DNA of 64,000 nt from Apiotrichum sp. Y4204 (Eukaryota; Basidiomycota; Tremellomycetes; Trichosporonales; Trichosporonaceae): NCBI GenBank assembly GCA_025531455.1, contig JAMYHL010000003.1, positions 124,001-188,000 on the forward strand. The letters run 5' to 3'. Position numbers and translations under genes: made by a program. The notes below the pieces were generated by a model. The model saw only the letters and a list, made by a program, of their open reading frames with translations, searched no databases and had not been told where the DNA came from. Below are positions 22,889 to 34,428 of the stretch, one piece after another; the stretch's first letter is position 1, and every line of letters begins with the position of its first letter.

Positions 22889-23317
22889 CGTGGGGGATGT
22901 TGGAAGTGAAGGGGGAAGACGTCGGGATATGGGGTACGAAATAGAATGTAATCGAAAATCGAATGAGATCGATGTGGGGAAGCGGACGCGGTCGTATTCG
23001 ATAACGGTCGCGGCGTCGGTGCTTTTTTATTTCTTTTTAGCTGCGCGTCGGTGTGAACAGGCAAGCAATGGTGGTGTCAAGGATGACAATGGTGGTGAGC
23101 GATGCACTTGGACGAGGACAGACGGCCTGACTCAAACGCACAAAAGAGTGAGTGAACCACCGAAATGAAAAACGACACTCGGGCGCCACGTTCCGGAAAT
23201 ACCGGCGTTATCTCCCACCTCTCATCCCACCTCGTCTGTTCGGTCCTCGGCGCTCGCTCGGCGACGCTCACATCTCCGACGCCATCATCCCGACACTCTT
23301 CATCACCGACAGACACA
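22889..23317. other. Divergent promoter between eIF2 gamma and the complex I gene
   Basis: 429 bp that must carry both promoters. It contains a T-rich stretch (about 23024-23038) and CT-rich sequence before 23318. No gene is seen. Confidence 0.6.
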
Positions 23318-24055
23318 ATGGCCGGACCCGGTACGTCCCTCGGCGCGGCGCGCTCGGCCTCGGGATCCGACCTCGGGCGCGCCGTCATCCCCCGCGTTTC
23401 CTCGCGTTGTTGCGGCCTCGCTGACCCCAGGATTCCACCCCCACCCCCCCTCGCTGTTCTACCGCGGACTCGCGAAGGCGCTCGGCGCCGGCATGTGGTT
23501 CTTCGTCTTCTACCGCGCTAGGTGAGTGCGAGGTCGAGAGTGTGGAGAGGGGGGAGCGACGGCGCGAACGGGATAGTGCGCGGTGGACGCGGAGCGGAAC
23601 GCGCCGGACCAATGACGTTGCGCCGGATCGTCATGCGCGCGGCGATGGATACGAGCATGGCACGGCGAGGGGATGAGGACGGACAGCAGAGGACACTGGC
23701 GCGCGACTCGACTCGACGGCACTATTAGCGGTACTGGAGGCGGTGCGATCTCACTGGGACCTCGATATTGTTTGCGCACTCGTTCCGACGTTTCTACCAA
23801 GCCAGCAGAGCTCGATATCGCACCCCGAGAACTCCATCTGCTATCTCGCTGGAGATTCCGCTCTGCCCGTCCTCGCCCACCTGCTCTATCTCTTGCCCTT
23901 ATGCGGCCCATGTCCCCCGCGCCCGCAGGGCCCCTCCTCCTGATCCCGAAGCTCCGCTCGGGAATAACGCTAACACGCACAGGCAGGACGGCCCCGCGCT
24001 CATTGGCCTCCGCCACCCCTGGGACGGCCACGGCCACGGCGACGAGCACCACTAA
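23318..24055 (+). CDS. NADH:ubiquinone oxidoreductase subunit, NDUFB2-like
   Basis: Three exons (23318-23330, 23431-23521, 23983-24055) encode a protein of only 58 residues. The first exon is 13 nt (MAGP plus one base) and the second intron is 461 nt. The read-out contains FHPHPPSLFYRGLAKALGAG, a hydrophobic MWFFVFYRAR segment and QDGPALIGLRHPWDGHGHGD. The MWFFxxYRAxQDGPxxxGxRHPWxGHG pattern is that of the plant and fungal NDUFB2-type small subunit of the complex I membrane arm in the inner mitochondrial membrane. The His-rich end matches as well. All junctions keep the frame and use consensus sites, which supports the model strongly despite the small size. Confidence 0.85.
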
Positions 24056-24337
24056 GCGTAACTACCGATATAGAAGATGGAAGCATACCCGGATACCTGA
24101 GGGGGGGCAGGTGGGGAGCGGAAAGCTGCGTGTGGGAGCCGTGAGCAGCATGTCGAAACTGTGGAGGTGGGCTTGTCAGTGAGCTGGATTATCAGGCCGT
24201 GGAAATACCTATCCACATTCAGACTTCATGGGGGGTGAACGCATTGGCATTACCGGTGGTAACTACAGACTACAAACAACGGGTGAAAGGTATCACAACA
24301 TGGTACATGCGCGGCATGTCCGCCACTCATACGACAG

Positions 24338-27300
24338 CTACATGATGAGGCTCATGAGTTCATCATTGTTGCTGTTGTCGCGGCCAAAGTCATTGACATT
24401 GAGGTCGCCGCCCCTGCTGGCAGCAGAGACAATGTTGGGCATCGTGTCGATTGCGAGGTCCGCCTCCTCACTGTCAGCGAGGTAAATTGAGGTTCCCTTG
24501 CGTGCGGCCTGGCAGAGAATACGCGTCTCGACCGTGTTGAGGGTGGCGTAGCAGTACACCGCGGTATGCTTGCGCTGGCCGAGACGGTCGACACGGCCAA
24601 TGGCCTGAAGCTCAAAGCTGTGCTGCAGCACCGGCTCAAGGAGATGCACGACTCCGCATGATGTGAGGGTCAGACCAGCGCTTTCACGCTCGGCGTGCAG
24701 GAGGAATACACTGATGGACGGGTCGTTGTGAAACTTTGAGAGTGCGTCCTTGGTTCGTGTGCTACTGTCGAATGCAACGAAGCGAATGTTGTTCGCCTCG
24801 AGTGCGCGTTGGACAATGCGCAGCGAGTCGGCCCAGTTGGAGAAGACAACGTGCCGGGTCTCAGGGAAATTGATTCGATACCAAAGCAGATGCTTGAGAA
24901 GGAACATGATCTGGACTGTCAATCGTGCGTTCCTGTTACTGCTCACCTTGGCACCAAATTCTCCCATTACTTCTATACGGTTGACAGCACGGAGACGCTC
25001 ATCGCTCAGCAGCTTGAGACGGCTCCAGTCCTTCGCAAGTTCGGCATCTTCCGTATTTTCTTCCTCGATCACAATGTTGCGGTCTTTCTTCTTCCGCCTT
25101 GCAATTGGCGCGGGGGTCACGCTTTTGCTGTTGGAAGGCGAACTCGCACTCGTGTTGCTCGTACCAGAAGGCGAGTTTGCCTTCGTGCCGCTCGTACTGG
25201 AAGGCGAGTTCGCCTTCGTGCCGCTCGTACTGGAAGGCGAGTTCGCCTTCGTGCCGCTCGTACTGGAACGTGAGTCTGCGTTCGTGTCGCTCTTGCTGGA
25301 CGTAGCCTTGTCGTTTGATGAAGGCTTTTCTTCTCCTTCTTCACCTTCTTCTCCTTCTTCTCCTTCTTCTCCTTCCTCCCCCTCTGCACGGATGCGGTAT
25401 GCTCGGTACGGCCTGTTCTCGATTGGTGCCTTGCAAGTCGCACACTTGTTTCCGATGTACAACGCCCTGCGATACTCCCTGAAGCACGAAACGCAGAACG
25501 AGTGGCCGCAATCAAGAAGCACAGCGTGGGTATCGTCGGACGTTCCGAAGCAGATCGCGCATTCCTCGTGCACGTCGTGGTCATTGGTTCCCAAGCATCG
25601 CAAGTATCGCCCTTTGGCCTGATTGTCGGCAATCTGTAGTTCGAGTTCATCAACAAGCCCTTGATGATGTTTGATCTCCTTCTGCAAAGTCGAGGTCTTG
25701 TAATGGGGAGGACGAACCGAATCGGAAATCTCTTGCAGGACCTTGTAGTACACGACACGGAGGTTGAAAGTTGCACGAAGCATGTCGAGTTCCTTGCTGA
25801 GTCGCTCGTGAAGGGTTTTCTGCTTGCTTACAAACGAGCGGAGTGTTGTTGCAAGCCGTCGTGCAATGGCAGCCTCCTCGGCCCGGATGCCGGTGATGTG
25901 GACGGTGTTGTTGATGTCAATGTACACAGCCTTAAGAGGGCGGGTGCACCCTTCCTCCTCACGTCGTGCCCGGAACGCTTCACGCTCAAGCATGAGTTTC
26001 TGTTCGAGTTCCTCAGTCTCATCCAGCGTCTGTATGTCGACGGCGGTCGCCAGGGCTCTCCCTGCCGTCGCGGTTTGGCGCTTCTTGGTAACCCGACCTT
26101 CAGTGGCCTCGAGGAAGGTCCGGTCTTCGCTGAGCATTTCCTTGCGGTCCGCAAGTGCCGCAGCATATGCTGTAAAATAGGCGTCCACTGGGCGGTCAGC
26201 GCACACGAATGCCGCCGATTCACTCACGCTCTCCCTGGGCCTTGAGTGCCAGGGCATAATACTCCGCCTCGGGATCCTCAACATCCTGACCTTCACCGAC
26301 CGCAGGTGCAGCATCACTGCCCTCTATCGGTTGCTGCATAAGCTCGATAATCTTCTGGCGCCAACAGAAGAGCAGGGTCGCATTGTCGTTGAGGATTTCG
26401 AGGAGCGGGTTGGCTTGATCGACAAAGCGCTCTGTGTGCAGTCCGCCTCTAAGGTCGGTGATGTCCGAAAGGAGGTCATCTAGCTTGGATAGGGCGGTCT
26501 CACGTTTCAACGCGACACGCATTTCTTCAACGGCGTCGTTGGCCTTCTTCAGGGGACGACTCAGAAGCTCTTTGCGCACGAGTTCAGCCTGGGCGTACGC
26601 CTCGACTTCCTCCTTTTCTTGATTCAGGACGTGGTGGGCGTCACCAGAAAAGTACCACGCTTGGTGAACAATCATGAGAGTGTCGCGAATTCTGCACATC
26701 AGCAATGCACACAATCTAAACCCACAGGCTGGCAACAGCAATAATCTGTTTGATTCGATCACGTTCGGCATAAGAAATATGCTTCTGGGGAATCTCAACC
26801 ATGTCGACATCCTCCTTATCACCGAGTAGGGCAGCGAGGTTTTTACGAGCAGGGGCAAGAATGCCATCGCCGCTTTCTCGAGCTCGTTCGTACAGACCAA
26901 GCGCCTTGTACTCGCGGATATCGTCCTTCTTGTTCACGACGTGGTACTGAGCCAAGCTCACCATCGCACGCATCTGGCGCTTGATCAGATCGGAATAGGC
27001 TGCCTCATGGTCGACACGCATCTTCAGCAACGCCTCCCCCATGGTGAGGAGCTGTCGACCAAGCTGAAGACGCTCAGCTCGTTCAGCAGCCTGTGGAGCT
27101 CGCTGTTGCAGAGCACCAACTTGTATATGGGTGCAAATCTGACGAAGATTTCGAAGGATGTGACGTAGGACTTCAGCTGGGACGCCGATTTGATGATAAG
27201 TGCCCAAGCGCTCGCGAGCACGTTGGAGAGTGTCTTGATAGTAGTGCACCTCGATGTTGGTGAGTTCGATAGGGACGATGTATCGTTCTTGCTTGGGAAT

Positions 27301-29702
27301 GTTGAACTCGTGGGCGACAGCGACCTTGGTGGTACGTACTGCGAGACTTTGAAACAGGGCGTGGAGCTCCTGCGCTCGGCAGGGCCCACTGAGACGATAC
27401 CAAAGCTCTTCAGTAAGGTCCGGGACACGAAGGAAGCGGAGCGAGCCCATGAGGTCAGTGATATCAGCTCGTGCTGGTGTGCCCGACATTGCGAGCGAGT
27501 TTCTGCGAGGGATGAGAGCCACCATGCTGGCCGCATTACTCGTGCGTCCCTGGAGCTGAACCTCGTCCATGATGACGCGCCACCACTCGACCATCAAAAG
27601 GGGGCTGCGCGGGCGCTCCTCGGAGCGGTCCACATACGTGGCAGTGGAACGACGACTGCGCTTGGGGAGAGGGTGAGCAACCTGGAGATCTTTGCCGAGA
27701 GTGTCATAAGTTGTGAGGACCACATCGTGACTGCGGGCATAAGCAAGCCAGGACCTTTGGGTCTCTTGCAACAAGCTTAGCAGTTGGTTGTCTTCGTCCT
27801 CCTCGTTTTCACTTTCTGACGATCCCTCATCCTCCTGTTTGACAGGAATTCGTCCGTTTGATCCCTTCGCGTATTTAGATCGAACCTCGTTGCGAAACTT
27901 CGACCGCTTGCGCTTGTTCCGCTCGGCTTCACGCTGCTTGTGTACCTTCCTACGAACCTCTTGTTGAGTAGAGATTTGGTTTACGAGAACCGACCATCCA
28001 GGGTAGACACAAACGCGCAGGAGGGGCGAATGAGTAACTAACTCTGATACCCATTGGGTGAGGAGGGTGGTGGGTGTGACGACAAGGGTGGCACCGACTT
28101 CAGAGACATTGAGCTGGGACTCTTCGGACCAGGACGTGGTTCCTTCGAAAGCTTTGCGCTGCTGATCAAACCAGTCACTCATTTCTGGTGTGTCCAAACC
28201 CATGGGCGGCTGGTCAAAGTTGACTTCGCACTCGTTCAGTGACCTCTGTCTGCGTTGAGGCGATTCGCTTTCCACGGCGGGTCGTGGAACGGAAAGCGGG
28301 TGAGGATGAAGCAGCATGAGAGCAATTGCCTCCACCGTCTTTCCCAGGCCTGCAGAATTAGCAAAGCGTACCCGACTGTTGTGACTAACCCATTTCCTCG
28401 CACAACATGGTACCGCGAACAACTGCTGGCGACATGACTTGAGGAAGACCGTTGACGACATCTTTCACGTTGGCGCGTCCCTTCCCCTTGGAGTCGGAGG
28501 TAAGCCGGCGCAACTGTCCCGTCAACAGATTAAAGGCGAACATTCCGTGACCCTCAAAGTAAAGCTCTTTCCATTGTTTGCTGAACGAACGTGATTGAAC
28601 GGCCCCTGCTGCCATCGGTGCGTGCTCGTTCTGAAGTAGCAAGTTCACTGTACGCCTCTGAAATGGAAGCAGTTTGGCCAGTAGCTCGCGTGGTTGAAGG
28701 AGGCTTTGATCGAATGTTTCAGGAAAGCTCGGGGCTGGTGAAAGAGACTCGTAAAACGCGTGTAGATAGTTGGCCCGAGTTTCGGGTTGGTGCTGTGTGC
28801 TTCGATAGATAAGCTGCGCGAGTGCGTATTTGTACAAGTCGTCTGCTATCGCGGGAAGGGGAACCTCGACAAGCGAGATGTCGAGATACACGTGAAACTT
28901 GACCGCAAACTGGACTTCGACATCCAGTTCGTCTGCTCTCTCGGGAGATTGACGATCCTCATCAGTGCCCGGGCTGTTTGCTTTCTCGGTTGGCATCCAG
29001 AGGACTTCGAGTCCTGTTCGGAGGTGAAGGCGCTCGTCTCTGCCCTTCATATTTGCGCGAGTCGGGGGTAGCGAAGGATTGAGGGCCAGCACTGCATTCA
29101 TCCAATGCTGAAGATCGTAGCTGGTGCCGCGGTTCTTGTAAAAGCGGGATTCTGTTCCCATGTCCTCGAAGGCGAGATGGCTAAGGATCGGACTACGGCG
29201 GCCAGGCATGACGAGTGTGTTCTTGCGGAGATGCCTTTGGTTTAGAACGTACGTGAAAAGTGGCGGTGTACCCAGTTTCCCGACGACGTCCGGAATGTAG
29301 CGAGGATCATGAATAACATTCGGTGCGGGGGGGAGCAGCGTCAACGGAGTACCTGCCTCTGTGGCTCCTTGGACCTTCCTGGCAAAGTCGGTGAATCGGC
29401 GAAGGTCGCGACGAAGGCCACGGTAAGGCTTGGCGTGAACCTGGAGCGTGAATGTGTGGAGGTGAAACAAATTCTCCCCGACTGGCATTGGTGTCAGTGT
29501 CTCTCAACAGACGCGGTGGACGCGAACAAGACTCACGAGGCTCGGGCTGAAGATATGTGTGTCCATCTGGTGCATTCAACGCAGCGATGGCGCTGTCAAT
29601 TGCCGTACACGCTTCCTCCAAACATCCAGTGTTACCATCAGGATTGTCTTGGTAAAGCTGGAATTCCGTCTGAGCGGACGATAGGATAGGGAAGGTGGTC
29701 AT
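24338..29702 (-). CDS. SNF2-family ATPase with RING finger, SHPRH/Irc20-like
   Basis: About 1.7 thousand residues in several exons. The helicase core is interrupted by a RING domain, as in SHPRH and yeast Irc20, which are DNA-repair-linked putative E3 ubiquitin ligases. Motif I is built across an intron (LCEEMG joined to LGKTVEAIALML, near 28350-28385). Motif II is DEVQ in VIMDEVQLQGR, motif III region LAMSGTPARAD. The C3HC4 RING lies near 25415-25560 (CAICFGTS, CGHSFCVSC, CATCKAP), and the final helicase half has HLLEPVLQHSFELQAIGRVD (motif VI QxxGRxxRxGQ). An acidic EEGEEG run and a TSGTKANSPSS repeat separate the RING from the last half. The start at 29702 (MTTFPILSSAQTEF) is the first good ATG; the frame stays open upstream, so a longer N-terminus is not excluded. 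Confidence 0.9.
25150..25275 (-). repeat. 33-bp minisatellite within the SHPRH-like gene
   Basis: Three to four in-frame copies of a 33-bp unit encode TSGTKANSPSS/G. The inner copies are nearly identical at the DNA level (CTCGTACTGGAAGGCGAG on the plus strand), suggesting recent expansion or homogenisation. Confidence 0.9.
25328..25385 (-). repeat. Trinucleotide/nonanucleotide repeat coding EEGEEG
   Basis: Tandem TTCTCCTTC units on the plus strand encode a Glu-Glu-Gly run in the linker after the RING domain. Confidence 0.85.
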
Positions 29703-32296
29703 CACGGCGGTCGCGACGCTGAGCGGCAACTCGCGACGCGTCGTGGGGAGGATATCGGGATGGGTGCCAAGGGTATTGCGGCTGTGAGGGGCACCCCGCG
29801 GCGTGGACCTGAACGTGAATGCAGTCGGGGGTATGGCGGAGAGGTGAAGAGATGCTGGGAAGGATGACAATGAGAGAGAAAGAAATAGAGAAAAGGACAG
29901 AGGGAAGAACCGGTTTGTGAAAACAGCAAGCGGTCGAAAAAGTGGAGGTCTGTCTGATCGTGGAGGGCCAAAACAAAAATGGTGGAACGCGCCGAGAGGC
30001 GTACTGCAACAGGAATGTAGGTTCCAACGCCTTTGCCTGGTTGCTTTCTTTTCGCAGAATGCATTGTTATTTTTCTTCTGCAGCTCTATAAGCACAGACG
30101 CACACTGATGAGGGGGTGAATGAGGGGTAATGAGGGATCCCGAGGTGACGATAGCTTAGCTCACCTCCAGTCGCCACCCACCGTAGCGCGATCTCGACAG
30201 GGTCACACATCGGGCACTACATAGGGCGTAGGTACCAGGGCAGAAATAGCTGACTGGACCACGCTGGACGACCCCTGTGTGCGGTCAGTCAACTTTTTTT
30301 TTGAGGACGGGGCTCCAGAAATCCGCTGCTCGGTTTCTACACGTCATTGATTAATTTATCATCTTGTCCCTTTTTCCGAAGTATTTCCAGTTATCGGACA
30401 ACACGCAACGCTGCTCGCAGTAATCGTGTGAGATCTGAGAGTCTGCTTTCTGGCATCTCCACCTTGTGCACTCTATACGACTCCCCATCCAAGCCAACAA
30501 TCAGCGAGCACTGATCCAACCTCTCATTCTCGTGGCTACCTGTAGTACCAACGACACCAGGTAACGGCTTATCCGATGACGGCGGCAGAACGAGGCTCTA
30601 TTCTAAAGCCTCCTCCAGACGAGTCTGAAGAATTCGTTCCGAGTGCTTTGGGGCGATTGCCACCGCATTATGAGCTGTTGCTGGACAGCACTAAGTGGCA
30701 ATAGGCAAGACCATCTTACTGAAGTTGACGAGCTGAGGGGTATACTGATCACAGCTCGATATTCGCGGCAGAGCTTTATTGTCAAACAGTAACATATCTT
30801 AAGGCGCGCTCACCTTGTTACACACAGGAGGAAAGGTGCTCGGTCTTACTCTTGAGCTGGACTATTAACTTATGAACGGACTAGGCTTGCCATTGCGTTC
30901 CGGTTAACCTCCTCTTGGCCCGAAGTTTCGCACAAACTCCACCTTTGCGTCACTTCGATAACGGGAAACTTCAAAATGGGCTGGCCTTTGCTTCCCACCC
31001 CAGAAGGAACTAGCGTTCCGATGGAAGGAAAGAATGGCCTCTTACAAGTGAGGGCCTCTTAATTCTTCTCTGTCCTTTTTCGTTTATCTTTATTGGGTCC
31101 AGCTTGAGTGAACAACAACGTCCCTTTTGTGACTACCTTCATTTGGCAAGCAACCCACTAGAAGACTGCTGAATCACTTTTTGCCTTGACCCCGACTGAG
31201 CCAAAGATCTACTCCACTTCATCTCTACAGCAACCATGTGGCGCCAAGATGGGGTCCGGATCACCACCGTCGGAAAATGGCTCATACGGCTTGGCCTAGT
31301 CCAGTGCCTTGTCAAATCTCGATCGCAATGGATCTGGTACGGTCCATTTATCTTCATGGAGTGACATTTGGAGATCTTTCGACTGTAATCCCATACAGGA
31401 TGGGGTGGGTGTCGTCCTCGGCCAGGAGGTTCTCTCCATCGACGTCAATGTACTACTGTAGCGACTTCCTAATGTGGATAGCATGCTTCGGTCGGGAGAA
31501 AGATCCGCCGGCAAACCGGGATCGCGACAATGGACGCGCAAAAGTTACCACCATCCCGGTCGCTGGGCGGGGCCATGGAACCGTAGTACCGTGATAAGCT
31601 TCCGTGCATGGGACGCGTCGCGCCACTCCGCTCGTGTTCCGTCGGGAACCCTGCCCCTCCGACGTTCCGGTCCCGGCTCAAACTGTCGCCAGGCATAAAC
31701 AGGTGAAACGCTCTGGATCCGAGATCCCGACCCGGAAGAATACCAAATTGGAAACTACGCGATCGAGCGAGGAGAAGATTGGAAGCGGTGACCACCCTCC
31801 AAAGTTAAAGACTGTCTGGCTGTCAACCCTCAACCCCTCGTACTTGTTTTAGTGCCTCTACCAAAGGGATCGCTGCATGCGCTTTCACTGCTTCCATCGA
31901 AAGTGAGCTCTCATGGAAGGTTACAGGTGGGCATGAAGAAACAGGGTGAAGAAGAACGAAACAGGTAAGTTCAGCAGCACTTTGGAGTATCACCAACTTC
32001 TGAAACGCTCTCCACTGTTCCCGCGTAGTAATGACCTTTGCACTCACTATCCCGCACAAATCTGACACAGATTCAATGAGGATGGACATCATGTTGCGGT
32101 GCTCGACATTCCTTCGGAGCCCGAACTGATCAGATGGCATCCAGTATATAATACAAACCTCTCGTCAAGAAGAGTCGTCATTCACTACCACTCACTCTCG
32201 TTCCCAGGTGCCGTCGCCTCAGTGTAAAGTGTATCGCTTGTATAGAACTATTACTGTAGCCTGTCTACATTCTCTTACGCCACATTCGTTTACAAT
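29703..32296. other. Intergenic region between SHPRH-like and LPMO genes
   Basis: About 2.6 kb. The first 300 bp hold the CT-rich promoter of the SHPRH-like gene (minus). From about 30300 to 31200 base composition is visibly more A/T-rich than in the neighbouring genes. Between 31200 and 32140 the minus strand has several protein-like frames broken by stops and frame changes (see findings). No intact gene, tRNA or terminal repeat is recognised. Confidence 0.45.
32145..32153 (+). promoter_or_regulatory. TATA box of the LPMO gene
   Basis: TATATAATA lies about 145 bp before the ATG at 32297, in the right orientation. TATA-type promoters are often found on strongly induced genes. Confidence 0.55.
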
Positions 32297-33840
32297 ATGA
32301 AGTACCTCGCGGGCTTCCTCACTCTCCTCGCCTCGGCAGAGGCGCACATCGCCCTCTGGGATGTCGCTGGCTATGGGTGAGTTTTCGAGTATTACCAAAA
32401 TCTGCAGGGCACATCCCAACATGTTCAAATATCTGACTGCAGGTACAACATTTCGGACCGCTGGTCATACCACCAGGCCGTCCCGCTTTGGAAGATGCAG
32501 TTCAAGGAATGGTGGTTTCACGGGTACACCGACCAGCCTCCTCGTGCGTTATGTGTAGCTTACCAATGGGTTTCAAAGCTAACTCAACAGCGGACGGCGT
32601 CTTTATGGAGCTCCCCGCTGGCGGCTCGTACCACGGCGAGGTGAGCTGCCTGAAAGCGACGACGACGCTGGGCGGCAACCCGGACCCAGCGAAGAAAAAG
32701 CCACTCCGCCCGCTGGCGTGCTACGAGGGCGACAGCCACAAGCCCGGCGGCGGACTGCATTCGCATGACGCGACAAAGCAGCAAACGGAGACGTTTGTCA
32801 AGGGCTGCGCGCTCTCCATTGCGTACAAGTCCAATGTCGCGGACCTCAAACCGGAGGACTTTGTGGTGATTTCTGTCAACCACAAGTGTCCTTGGCGGCG
32901 CGAGGTCGAGTTCAAGATCCCCAAGGGCCTGCCTCCGTGTCCGAAGGGCGGCTGCCACTGCCTGTGGGGTTGGAACGCTGAGCCGGGCAACGTCCCGCAG
33001 ATGTACAACCTCGGATTCCGGTGCAAGGTGACGGGCGAGGTGGGGAACAAGTGGCCCGCAAAGCCGCAGGTCCCACGCAAGTGCCCGTACGAGAAGAACA
33101 ACTGCACGATTGGCGCCAAGCAGATGCTCTACTTTTACCAGGCGGAGGGCAACAACATCCACCAGGACTTCAACGACGGCGCGTTCTACAATGACGATTA
33201 CGGGTTCCAGGACGGCGCGCAGGAGGATATCTGGCAGCTCGACGACGGCGCCAAGTGGATCAAGAACGCGTCTGACTGGGCTCCGCGTGCGGTCCTCGGT
33301 TGGGAGACCACCACGAAGCATTACACCAACACGGGCGGCGTCACCACCTACCCTCCCGTGACGAATCCCGGTGTCGCGGTCAGCTCGATCCCGGTCGGCT
33401 CCGTGCAAAGCAAGAACAGCGAGATTCTCGCGTCGCTCACGGCCACCACCAAGCCTGGCGCCAAGCCTACTGGCGGCAACGGAGCCGCCGCGCCCTCCAA
33501 GCCTGCGGCGCCGTCGCTGGCCACTGGTAAAGTCCTCATCGGTCAGCCTAGCAACAGCGCGTCGGGTGCTCCAACAGGGGACTCGGCGTCGGAGTCTCCT
33601 GCTTCCGTCCCAGAGTCCACCACTCGGACTGCCTACCACACTTCTGCGTCGACGGGTTCTGAGTCTGCCTCTAAGTCTACTCCCGTGTCTGCCACTGAGT
33701 CTACTTCTGTGTCTGCCTCGGAGTCAGCCACGGAGCCGGCACCCGAAACGGAGCTCCCCACCGCGACTGTCGAGCCTGTGCCCACTCCGCGCCCGACCAA
33801 GTGCCACCGGAAGAAGATGCACTCGAAGCGCCGTCTCTGA
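32297..33840 (+). CDS. Secreted AA14-like lytic polysaccharide monooxygenase
   Basis: Three exons (32297-32376, 32443-32543, 32591-33840) encode 476 residues. A 16-residue signal peptide (MKYLAGFLTLLASAEA) is followed directly by His17, so the mature protein starts with His, as needed for the copper histidine brace. FKEWWFHGYTDQPP, MELPAGGSYHGEVSC, GGLHSHDAT (His117/His119, candidates for the second copper ligand), CPKGGCHCLWGWN and MYNLGFRC (Tyr199, candidate axial Tyr) match the AA14-type arrangement. These copper enzymes oxidatively cut polysaccharides such as xylan-coated cellulose or, possibly, cell-wall glycans. After about residue 320 the chain is Ser/Thr/Pro-rich and ends in a basic tail (CHRKKMHSKRRL) rather than a GPI signal or a known binding module. 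Family assignment is by motif; substrate is unknown. Confidence 0.8.
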
Positions 33841-34128
33841 GCTTACCGCTTGGCACGAGTCGCACCCTAAACCTTCAAACAACCTTGCCGCTGGCCGGCA
33901 CAGTTTCTTATGTTCTCACCTTCGTACCGCGTCGTATTCGCATGCGGTCCTTATGTAAACTCTCATCTCCCGTTGCCCCACACAGAGCCGACCAGCGGTG
34001 CATGAGCTATATGGTACGAGTAAATAGAATGGGAAGACCGGGCATTGTTCATGTTCATGTGGTGGCGTCGATATCGCCTGTCCCCGGTGGAACGATTAAA
34101 ACACGCACCGCTGCGCTGGTGGAGTCGT

Positions 34129-34428
34129 TTACTTGTTCTCGACGAGCTGGCACAGGCCGTTGACACACTCTGCCTCGCAGAGCTTGCCAAACTTGGCGAT
34201 GCAGAAGGTCCAGCACGGGATGTAGCCGATCTGCGAGAGGGGCATGGGTCCGCAGGGGTGAATGGAGTTGGGGTCGTTAATGACGACGAGCTCCTCGTCG
34301 CGGGCCACGAGCTGGGGTTAGAGCCGCACGGGGGTGAAGGGGGGACGCACCTTGTCGCCGTCGTGCACGGGGGAAGGGTGCGCAAGCGCGAGGGTGGCGA
34401 GAACGAGGGCGGCGAGCGAGAACTTCAT
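34129..34428 (-). CDS. Small secreted cysteine-rich protein
   Basis: Two exons (34428-34351 and 34311-34129) encode 86 residues. The signal peptide MKFSLAALVLATLALA is followed by HPSPVHDGDK and a mature domain with six cysteines in about 35 residues (pattern C-x12-C-x3-C-x7-C-x3-C-x5-C), enough for three disulfides. The end is CQLVENK. No known family is recognised. Small size, signal peptide and cysteine content are those of fungal effector-like or cell-surface peptides. It is convergent with the LPMO gene, 288 bp away. The 39-nt intron has a GTGCGTC donor and a CTAACCCCAG branch/acceptor, so the model is self-consistent. Confidence 0.7.
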
